Origin: a virus
IMG/VR virus record: IMGVR_UViG_3300042691_018254
Span: 1-42,710 of that record
Direction: 5' to 3' (one strand)
DNA length: 42,710 bases
Position numbers and translations under genes: made by a program. The notes below the pieces were generated by a model. The model ran no database searches, was not told where the DNA came from, and saw only the letters and a program-made list of their open reading frames with translations. This document shows, piece after piece, positions 36,445 to 42,710 of the stretch (positions are counted from its first letter, which is position 1; each line of letters begins with the position of its first letter).

Positions 36445-37787
36445 CGTTTATTAAAAACGTGAGAGATAGATTAAACCAAGTTGGTCCGGGATTCTGCGCA
36501 ATGAAATGGCTGCATCAAACTTTGTATCTACACACTGGGGATAACCATAGTTGTTATCATCCACGACCACATCACATTGGCTTAGATGAAATTGCTGTTG
36601 ATCCTAGTGCGTTGCACAACACTAAATGGAAAAAAGAACAGCGTAAGACCATGTTAGAAGGTGGTCGTCCTAATGAATGTCAATACTGTTGGAACATTGA
36701 AGACTTGCCAGGTGAACATATCAGCGATAGAATGATTCATAGTTCAAGTGATTTCTCAGAACCGTTAATTGAAAAACTAGCAGAATTACCTTGGGATGCT
36801 CCAGTTAATCCTCGTTACTTAGAAGTTAGTTTTGGTAACGGTTGTAATTATCGTTGCGGCTATTGCTGTCCACAAGCAAGTACTATGTGGACCGAAGAGA
36901 TTAAAAAGCATGGCAACTATGACTTGACCTACAATCAGTATGGTATTGAGTTTATGACCAACGGCACATACTATGGTCCCAAGGATGATAATCCTTATAT
37001 TGAGGCATTCTGGAAGTGGTGGCCAAGTTTAAAAAATGACTTGCACACTCTTCGTATTACTGGTGGTGAGCCTCTAATGAATCCTGGTGCAATGCAGTTT
37101 TTTGATTTGCTAGAAACAGAACCCAGCCCGCATTTGGAAATTACACTTAACAGTAATCTAGGTGTAACCTTTGATCGTGTTGACAGGCTTATTGAAAGAG
37201 TAACTAGTCTAGTTCGTCAAAAGAAGATTCGTAAGTTTAGTTTTTTTACCAGCATTGATAGTTGGGGCGAGCAAGCAGAGTATATGCGTACAGGACTGAA
37301 ATGTGATCACTGGGAACGCAATATGATAGAAGTAATCAAGGCAGGTGCTACTGTGAATTTAATGTGTACCTATAATGTCTTATGCGTTACTAACTTTCAA
37401 CAACTATTAGAAAAGGTAATCGAATGGCGGGAGAAGTTTGGATTTGAGTCAGTCTCTTTTGATACTCCTTACTTAAAAGAACCACCCCACTGGATGATTA
37501 ACATTCTCACAGACGATTTCATAGCACACCAAGAACGCCAACTACAATTTATTGTAGATAACAAAAAATGGTTTACAGATGTTGAGTATGAAAAAATGCT
37601 TCGTGTCACGGATTATATGAAAGAAAATCCAGTGAGCAAGGAAAAGATTCACGCAGGCAGAAGAGATTTTTATAGTTTTTTTAAAGAAAATGACAAGAGA
37701 TTGGGTACGCATTTGTTAAAGACATTTCCCGAGTACACAGAATTTTACAATCTGTGTAAACAAATTTACGAAAATTATGACAAATAA
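36426..37787 (+). CDS. Radical SAM enzyme with N-terminal twitch-type cysteine domain, 2
   Basis: A close paralogue of the preceding gene (453 aa from ATG 36426; ATG 36414 is possible). GAGG lies four bases before the start, and the overlap with the previous gene is 19 bases. N-terminal ligand candidates are C24, C43 (SCYHP), C85 and C88 (CQYCW). The radical SAM motif is C140-x3-C144-x2-C147 (CNYRCGYC) with an extra C148, and RITGGEPLM follows. SALHNTK, KK-QRK-MLEG-RP-EC and DSWGEQAEY are nearly the same in both proteins, so they arose by duplication, but the segments between cluster and GGE differ (GIEFMTNGTYYGPKDDNP here), suggesting different substrates. It ends DKRLGTHLLKTFPE. Cytoplasmic, and oxygen-sensitive by family. 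Confidence 0.85.
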   Translation: MQENRVTFIKNVRDRLNQVGPGFCAMKWLHQTLYLHTGDNHSCYHPRPHHIGLDEIAVDPSALHNTKWKKEQRKTMLEGGRPNECQYCWNIEDLPGEHISDRMIHSSSDFSEPLIEKLAELPWDAPVNPRYLEVSFGNGCNYRCGYCCPQASTMWTEEIKKHGNYDLTYNQYGIEFMTNGTYYGPKDDNPYIEAFWKWWPSLKNDLHTLRITGGEPLMNPGAMQFFDLLETEPSPHLEITLNSNLGVTFDRVDRLIERVTSLVRQKKIRKFSFFTSIDSWGEQAEYMRTGLKCDHWERNMIEVIKAGATVNLMCTYNVLCVTNFQQLLEKVIEWREKFGFESVSFDTPYLKEPPHWMINILTDDFIAHQERQLQFIVDNKKWFTDVEYEKMLRVTDYMKENPVSKEKIHAGRRDFYSFFKENDKRLGTHLLKTFPEYTEFYNLCKQIYENYDK

Positions 37788-38985
37788 ATCTACTTATTGT
37801 GTCAACCCGTACATGAATTTAAGTATTCATCCTAAAGGCATAGTTAAAACATGCTGTATGAGCACTCGAGAGTTGGCCACTGACTCGGGAGAGAATACTA
37901 TTAACAATGCTAGTATTTTGGAATTTTGGAATAGCAAAGATCGTCAACGAATGATCGACGACCTTAATAACGGAATTAAAATATCCGAGTGTACAGCATG
38001 TTGGCAAGAAGAAGATGCTGGAAAAGAAAGTAAACGCATTAGAGATAATAAAATACATGCTGATTCAATTACCGGAAATGATATGTTACCAGTAGTCATG
38101 GACCTAAGTATGGGAAATTTGTGTAATTTAAAATGCAGGATCTGCTCCCCAACACATTCCACTCCTTGGATGATCGAAGAAGCTGTTATATATTTTCCAA
38201 ACAATAAAAAAGAATATCTAGAACAACCTAGGTGGAAAACTGCTAAAGATAGTTTTGATTATGAAAATAAATTCTTATGGAATGATATTACTGCGTTGTT
38301 GCCCAATGTGACCAAGTTTGATTTTGCCGGCGGTGAACCCTTTTATATTGAAAAACACTGGAGCATTGTACGCAAATGTGTTGAGGAAGGATGGAGCAAA
38401 AATCAACACATTCATTACAATACCAACGGTACTATCTATCCAGAAAAGTATATAGATTTGCTGAATGAATTTAAAATAGTAGATATACAAATCAGTAGTG
38501 ATGGTGTTAGTAATAAATTTGAATATTGTCGACATCCAGCTGTTTGGCAAGAAGTAGAAGAAAATATTGACAAGTTTATTGCTGCAAAAAATAACAGCAA
38601 TACCGAATGGTTGTTGTCTGCTTGTATTTCTATTTCGGCATTTAATGTATATGATTTCTTTGAAACATACGAGCATTATGCCAGCAAGGGCATTGGTATA
38701 TATGTTAACATAGTGCATGATCATCACGGCACCAAAGTGATACCTCAAGAACTAAAACAAGTAATAATTAATAGACTCAATGCATTTGAATCTAAATACT
38801 TGCCACAGCAGTGGAAAAATGATAGAGACATGGTTGTCAACCATTTATCCAACACAACATCAAATAAACAAGAATGGGTCAAGTTCTGGACAGAACTTGA
38901 AATGCGGGATACTATTAGGAAAGAAAGTTTTAAAGAAACATTTCCTGAATACTTTGAAGAAATAAAAAATTTAATACAGGATTAA
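37777..38985 (+). CDS. Radical SAM enzyme with N-terminal twitch-type cysteine domain, 3
   Basis: A 402-residue protein that overlaps the previous gene by 11 bases. The N-terminal cysteine set is of the shorter type: C8 (YCVNPY), C26-C27 (KTCCMS), C72 and C75 (CTACW). The radical SAM motif is C116-x3-C120-x2-C123 (CNLKCRIC), and FAGGEPF is the GGE motif. VDIQISSDG and YCRHPAVWQEVEENID match the central barrel of twitch/SPASM relatives. It ends KESFKETFPEYFEE, the same TFPE tail seen in the two genes before. It is more distant from them than they are from each other. Family members act on peptides or small metabolites; no substrate can be assigned. Confidence 0.85.
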   Translation: MTNKSTYCVNPYMNLSIHPKGIVKTCCMSTRELATDSGENTINNASILEFWNSKDRQRMIDDLNNGIKISECTACWQEEDAGKESKRIRDNKIHADSITGNDMLPVVMDLSMGNLCNLKCRICSPTHSTPWMIEEAVIYFPNNKKEYLEQPRWKTAKDSFDYENKFLWNDITALLPNVTKFDFAGGEPFYIEKHWSIVRKCVEEGWSKNQHIHYNTNGTIYPEKYIDLLNEFKIVDIQISSDGVSNKFEYCRHPAVWQEVEENIDKFIAAKNNSNTEWLLSACISISAFNVYDFFETYEHYASKGIGIYVNIVHDHHGTKVIPQELKQVIINRLNAFESKYLPQQWKNDRDMVVNHLSNTTSNKQEWVKFWTELEMRDTIRKESFKETFPEYFEEIKNLIQD

Positions 38986-38986
38986 C

Positions 38987-40216
38987 ATGTGGAATGATAA
39001 AATAACTCAGGTACATTGGGAGCCAACAGACAAATGCAACAGTGCATGTCCAATGTGTCCAAGGTACGATTCACAAGGATTTGAAATAGGCACCCTAGAA
39101 AATGCCGAGTGGACTTTAGAAAGTTTTAAAAAAGCATGGCCCGTTGAGTTTATCGGAGATCTTCAAAAGATACTAGCTTGCGGTAACTACGGCGATCCCT
39201 GTGCGTGTAAAGAATTTGTAGACATATATGAATATGTTAGAGAAATCAACCCCCATATTAGTCTAGCTTGTAATACTAATGGTAGCTTGCGTAATCCTGC
39301 ATGGTGGGCTCGATTAGGTGCGGTCATGAAGGAAGAACAATGTCCCGGTAACTACTGTACATTCAGTCTTGACGGTCTAGAAGATACAAACCATCTATAT
39401 CGTAGAAATACCAATTGGAAAAAGATCATGGAGAATGCCAAGGCATTTATTGATGCTGGAGGTATAGCTCATTGGGACTATATTGTTTTTGAACATAATG
39501 AGCATCAAGTTGACGAAGCTAGACAACTAGCAATTGACATGGGCTTTAAGAATTTTAACATCAAGCGTACCACTCGTTGGGCAAGTTATAAAGGTGTATT
39601 TAAAAAGAAAGGCCAGTATCCAGTTTACTGGAAGGGCAAACATCTGTATGATTTAAAACAGCCAAACGAAGATCGTTTTAAAGAAAATTTTCAAGATGCA
39701 AATTACTTTAAACAAAGCAAGTATCAAAGTATTACCTTGAACGACTTTAAAAACATGACTGGAATTAAGAACAACGACCCCCGATTTGTAAATGGGAAAT
39801 GGGAACTTGTTGATCTTACATCACTTAATATCGCATGTCGATCAGTTGCAAATACTAGGGAACACCAACCGGCAAATGAGATATTTGTTAGTGCCGGGGG
39901 TCATGTTGCTCCGTGTTGCTTCCTAGGATCAGAACCTTTTGTTGATACAGCAGTTAAAGAACAAGATAAAAACTATATTAGCATGATTAATGCCCAAGGT
40001 GGTCTTCACAGACTCAACATGCATCAACAAAATATATATGATATTTTGCAATTAGATATGTTTCAAAAGTGGATTCCTGACACATGGGATAACAAAAACG
40101 GTAATACTTCAATGCGTCCTGCCAAATGCGGTCAGTGTTGTGGAGTTGAATTTAACGGATTAGACTTTGGCGAACTAGGCGACAAGAAAGATTCTTACAT
40201 TGGAAAAAACAAATGA
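38987..40216 (+). CDS. Radical SAM enzyme with SPASM-like C-terminal cysteines
   Basis: A 409-residue protein that differs in architecture from its four radical SAM neighbours. The radical SAM motif is at the very N-terminus (C17-x3-C21-x2-C24, CNSACPMC), and there is no N-terminal twitch domain. ACGNYGDP takes the place of the GGE motif. CTFSLDGL and NTNWKKIMENAKAFI follow the usual barrel. The C-terminal region has C284, C310-C311 (VAPCCF), C381, C384 and C385 (CGQCC), a SPASM/twitch-like set for one or two auxiliary clusters, as in enzymes that modify peptides (anSME, PqqE, MftC types). There is a one-base gap from the previous gene and CAGGA before the start. An auxiliary cluster is likely; the substrate is unknown. 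Confidence 0.8.
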   Translation: MWNDKITQVHWEPTDKCNSACPMCPRYDSQGFEIGTLENAEWTLESFKKAWPVEFIGDLQKILACGNYGDPCACKEFVDIYEYVREINPHISLACNTNGSLRNPAWWARLGAVMKEEQCPGNYCTFSLDGLEDTNHLYRRNTNWKKIMENAKAFIDAGGIAHWDYIVFEHNEHQVDEARQLAIDMGFKNFNIKRTTRWASYKGVFKKKGQYPVYWKGKHLYDLKQPNEDRFKENFQDANYFKQSKYQSITLNDFKNMTGIKNNDPRFVNGKWELVDLTSLNIACRSVANTREHQPANEIFVSAGGHVAPCCFLGSEPFVDTAVKEQDKNYISMINAQGGLHRLNMHQQNIYDILQLDMFQKWIPDTWDNKNGNTSMRPAKCGQCCGVEFNGLDFGELGDKKDSYIGKNK

Positions 40217-41418
40217 AAAAGAATAAGTTGTGTGTACTTCCTTTTAATAGTATTAGTGTCGATGCAAATGGACAATTTCGTGCATGTTGCAGTAGCGGAA
40301 GCAACGGTTTTAATTTATATGCTAAAAATCTTAGTGTAGAAGAGTTTATCAATAATAACAAAATTGTAAACTTGCGCGAAAGTTTCTTGGCCGGAGAAAA
40401 ACCTAGTACATGCGATCGATGCTGGAAAATAGAAGCCATGGGTAATTCTAGTTTTAGACACATTGCCAACGAAAAGAAAATACACGGTATAAAAGATAAT
40501 ACAGTTATCGAATTTAAGAGTCATATAGGTTTTGAAAATATACAGTATATTGATATTACACTGGGTAATAAATGTAATCTTGCTTGTCGAATGTGTAATC
40601 CTTTTAGCAGTTCTTTAGTTGCCAAGCAGTTGAATATTATCAGTAAATCAAATATTCATCAAGAAATCATAGAATTTGATAGAGCAACTAAGGACAAAAT
40701 TTTAGATACTATTAATAAATCAGTAAACCTTACATCTATATATATGTTAGGAGGTGAACCGTTAGTATCTGATTTTCATGACGAGATTGTTGACCTATTG
40801 ATTAATACCGGAAGAGCGTCAAAAATAACTTTACATTACAACACAAATCTGCAAATCGATGCTGAACGAAAATTAGCAGTATGGGAAAAATTTTGTTGTA
40901 TTGATCTAAGTATTAGCATAGACGGGCACGGAGACACTTATGAGTATATAAGATGGCCAGGCGTGTGGAACAAATTATATAAGAACATACAATTAGTTCT
41001 AGACTATGCAAAAGATAATAAAGATATTATTCCAGGAATTGCAACCACTGTGCAAAATTTAAATGTAGATAATTTAGATCAACTTATCGACAGTATGAAT
41101 ACTCTGTCCGATAACGCATTGAGTTTTTATTTTATACCGGTAGTACAGTCTTGCGAATTAGATATTATGCCCACACATGCACTAGAAGAGGCTTATCGTA
41201 ATTTAGAAAAATACAAAAATACCGATCTGCACAGAGCAAATGAATTATTAAATATGATCAGTAATGCAATTAAAAAATCTAAAACTGTAAATCCTACAAG
41301 AGTTCATAAATTCTTTGAAGATCAAAGAAAATATGATGAGACTCGAAAACAAAATTTATTCGAATTAAAACCTCATTTTACAGAATACGCAAAGCAATTT
41401 GGAATAACTACATGGTGA
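40213..41418 (+). CDS. Radical SAM enzyme with N-terminal twitch-type cysteine domain, 4
   Basis: A 401-residue protein that starts inside the stop of the previous gene (ATGA). N-terminal cysteines are C7 (LCVLPF), C25-C26 (RACCSS), C67 and C70 (CDRCW), the same short-type twitch layout as the gene at 37777. The radical SAM motif is C121-x3-C125-x2-C128 (CNLACRMC), with MLGGEPLV and IDLSISIDGHGDTYEYIRW downstream. It is closer to the 37777 protein than to the SCYHP pair. The C-terminus is helical and lacks the TFPE ending, reading FELKPHFTEYAKQ instead. Two twitch subtypes in one cassette suggest at least two kinds of step or acceptor. Confidence 0.85.
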   Translation: MKKNKLCVLPFNSISVDANGQFRACCSSGSNGFNLYAKNLSVEEFINNNKIVNLRESFLAGEKPSTCDRCWKIEAMGNSSFRHIANEKKIHGIKDNTVIEFKSHIGFENIQYIDITLGNKCNLACRMCNPFSSSLVAKQLNIISKSNIHQEIIEFDRATKDKILDTINKSVNLTSIYMLGGEPLVSDFHDEIVDLLINTGRASKITLHYNTNLQIDAERKLAVWEKFCCIDLSISIDGHGDTYEYIRWPGVWNKLYKNIQLVLDYAKDNKDIIPGIATTVQNLNVDNLDQLIDSMNTLSDNALSFYFIPVVQSCELDIMPTHALEEAYRNLEKYKNTDLHRANELLNMISNAIKKSKTVNPTRVHKFFEDQRKYDETRKQNLFELKPHFTEYAKQFGITTW

Positions 41419-42254
41419 AAATTAGTATTAAAGATACCCCATTTGATATAAAAAGAATTGTAGCATTTGGATGCAGTTTTACAGCTGGTACTGAAATATT
41501 AGACTACCAATTAAATCCTTATTTTGTAGATTTAAAAAACAAATTAGACGCATACCAATGGTGGGAAAAACTTAAAGAAGATATAGAGCAGATGGAGTTT
41601 CAGATGGAACTTCGAAAAAAAGAACTTAATCATTCATGGGCTGCTCATCTAGCTATTCAGTTAGGTGTTGATTTTATAAATTTTGCAGAACCTGGTAATA
41701 GCAATGAAAAAATGTATTGGCAGATAGAACAAAAATTAGAGTCAGGAGAAATTACCAATGACGATTTAGTTTTAGTTGGATTAACTGGAGCTCAGCGCTC
41801 TATGTTTTTTTCTAGTGATCATCCATTTCCAGTTTCTTTTATATTATCAAATACTGGAAGTTATGTAAACCAGTTATCGGAAAATATTCTAAAATGGTTT
41901 TCAGATGATAGAATTGTTTGGAATTATTATAGGGATTTAAAATCTTTTGAATCTGTTAAACAAAAATTACACGGTAAACTGTTTGTAGTACCCATGGAAG
42001 CTATTTGTAAAGAAGTGTGTCCTTATCCTAGCACATACTATTACGGCACATATCGTGCAGGATCACTTGAGAATGCTTTATTCTTTAATAAAATAATAAA
42101 TCAATTACATAATTCTCAATTGTTTGTAGATACAAATTGTTGTTTATACGATTATAGAACGAAAGAAACTACATTACCGCACGGGCACCTAAATGAGGAT
42201 GCTCATAGATCTTTTGCTGAACAGATTAGCAGAGAGCATATTGCTCTTAAATAA
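41412..42254 (+). CDS. SGNH/GDSL-type hydrolase-like protein
   Basis: A 280-residue protein. IVAFGCSFTAGTE holds the block I serine (S22), NFAEPGNSNEK has the GNS(N) element typical of SGNH blocks, DLVLVGLTGAQR follows, and the C-terminal LPHGHLNEDAHRSFAEQI supplies a candidate Asp263/His265 pair. The spacing D-A-H is shorter than the usual D-x-x-H, so the dyad is uncertain. An acidic helical insert (KLKEDIEQMEFQMELRKKEL) sits after the first block. SGNH enzymes remove or move acyl groups on sugars, lipids or polysaccharides; in a glycan cassette a sugar O-deacetylase or acyltransferase-like role is reasonable. There is no signal peptide. It overlaps the previous gene by seven bases and is the last gene of the co-directional run. 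Confidence 0.7.
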   Translation: MVKISIKDTPFDIKRIVAFGCSFTAGTEILDYQLNPYFVDLKNKLDAYQWWEKLKEDIEQMEFQMELRKKELNHSWAAHLAIQLGVDFINFAEPGNSNEKMYWQIEQKLESGEITNDDLVLVGLTGAQRSMFFSSDHPFPVSFILSNTGSYVNQLSENILKWFSDDRIVWNYYRDLKSFESVKQKLHGKLFVVPMEAICKEVCPYPSTYYYGTYRAGSLENALFFNKIINQLHNSQLFVDTNCCLYDYRTKETTLPHGHLNEDAHRSFAEQISREHIALK

Positions 42255-42290
42255 TTAGACTTTAAAAATTGTTCTACTACAATTGGATTA

Positions 42291-42322
42291 ATGGATTTGT
42301 TATTATTCATTTTTAAATCCAT
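42291..42322. terminator. Weak inverted repeat in the convergent gap, possible two-way terminator
   Basis: ATGGATTT (42291-42298) and AAATCCAT (42315-42322) can pair around a 16-base loop with a short T-run at its 3' side. It is the best stem in the 94-base gap 42255-42348 between the convergent genes. The stem is short and AT-rich, so this rests mainly on position. Confidence 0.3.
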
Positions 42323-42348
42323 AGCCCAATACTTTTTAATTATTGAGC

Positions 42349-42654
42349 TTAGAATATATTTTTAGATGATTCTTGAATATCAGTTTTTAATCTTTCGATA
42401 TCCATCTGAAAATCCATTTTCTTAATATCGTTACGATATTCTTGAAAAATATTCAACAACTTGTCAGCAACTTCGTCTGAAGTTGAATTTGACAATTGCT
42501 CTTGAATGTTTATCTCCCATATTCGACCGTCGGCAAATTCCAACCGTAATTGATTTAGATATGCCACAGGCATGGTGTTCATGTAAAGATCTTCGAAGAT
42601 CTCTGGCCACTCACTAACCAAATGCCTGGGCGGTTTAAATAACGGTTTAGGCAC
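42349..42654 (-). CDS. Conserved small phage protein of unknown function
   Basis: A 101-residue protein starting at GTG (complement 42652-42654). The N-terminus PKPLFKPPRHLVSEWPEIFED and YMNTMPVAYLNQLRLEF, with DGRIWEINIQEQL, look like a conserved T4-like aquatic phage protein, but I know no function. The C-terminal 50 residues are helical and charged (EYRNDIKKMDFQMDIERLK). The start overlaps the stop of the upstream minus-strand gene by eight bases, which supports the GTG start over the internal ATGs. It is the first of a minus-strand transcription unit that converges on the cassette. Confidence 0.7.
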   Translation of the reverse strand: MPKPLFKPPRHLVSEWPEIFEDLYMNTMPVAYLNQLRLEFADGRIWEINIQEQLSNSTSDEVADKLLNIFQEYRNDIKKMDFQMDIERLKTDIQESSKNIF

Positions 42655-42710
42655 CTTCAGTTTCTTTTACCGTTACTTTTTTCTTTGGTGGATCAAGCGC
42701 ATCTGCTTCT
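42647..42710 (-). CDS. Partial minus-strand gene, C-terminal end only
   Basis: Only the last 20 codons lie in the window (EADALDPPKKKVTVKETEGA, then TAA at complement 42647-42649). The frame is open to the right edge and the stop overlaps the next minus-strand start. A Lys/Glu-rich tail like this gives no function. Confidence 0.55.
   Translation of the reverse strand, partial: EADALDPPKKKVTVKETEGA

Noticed and set aside
38275-38748. Minus-strand frame of 157 codons opposite a radical SAM gene
   Set aside because: The opposite strand has all motifs of a radical SAM enzyme; this frame has none and no start context.
35020-41418. Classical RiPP cluster with a precursor peptide
   Set aside because: The genes overlap or nearly touch, leaving no room for a small precursor gene, and no leader-like short frame is visible in the cassette. 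The smallest member (116 aa at 29541) looks helical and charged, not like a leader-core peptide.
1-42710. tRNA genes, insertion sequences or attachment sites
   Set aside because: There is no cloverleaf-like or terminal inverted repeat structure in the few short gaps, and no transposase or integrase motif in any frame examined.

Overview
The window is a contiguous piece of a large tailed phage genome, most likely a T4-like myovirus of a marine or freshwater bacterium in the broad cyanophage/pelagiphage style. The evidence is an AT-rich, gene-dense layout with almost every gene on one strand and start/stop overlaps of a few bases; a baseplate-wedge-like protein next to a giant virion protein; a row of tail-fibre genes that share one N-terminal module; and a block of glycosyltransferase-like and radical SAM genes of the kind found in aquatic T4-like phages. 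No rRNA, tRNA, integrase, transposase or CRISPR array is visible. No host gene pins down the host, so the taxonomic placement is an inference.

Layout. (1) 2-640: the 3' end of a probable gp6-like baseplate wedge gene, ending in a Ser/Gly tail encoded by eleven 15-bp tandem repeats. (2) 640-15009: one 4789-residue virion protein with a beta-propeller built from FG-GAP-like repeats, several carbohydrate-binding-like insertions and two cupredoxin-like domains. (3) 15017-29483: fibre and baseplate-decoration genes. Five (15686, 17988, 19806, 24652, 26783) share an N-terminal attachment-like module and differ downstream (collar domain, pyocin-knob-like repeats, G2-like end). Among them lie a fibre-assembly chaperone (24245) and a small protein with an Mtd-like N-terminus and an S74 chaperone-like C-terminus (26209). 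(4) 29493-29535: an RNA hairpin that would hide the ribosome site of the next gene, with a T4-late-promoter-like core in its loop. (5) 29541-42254: twelve same-strand, overlapping genes: one small unknown, two DxD GT-A-like proteins, an unknown, two more GT-A-like proteins (one with four tandem repeats), five radical SAM enzymes in a row, and an SGNH-type hydrolase. (6) 42255-42710: a short convergent gap, then two minus-strand genes, the second cut by the window edge.

How it works together. Regions 1-3 would encode the distal tail: baseplate, a giant appendage and a set of interchangeable fibres for host recognition. Region 5 looks like one co-translated module that makes or alters a glycan or a peptide/glycan modification. 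Its placement straight after the fibre genes, behind a possible late-expression switch, suggests it acts on virion proteins or on the infected cell's surface late in infection. Its substrate cannot be read from the sequence. It is the best candidate here for an undescribed system.

No stretch over 300 bases lacks a gene. The longest gaps are 42255-42348 and 29484-29540.
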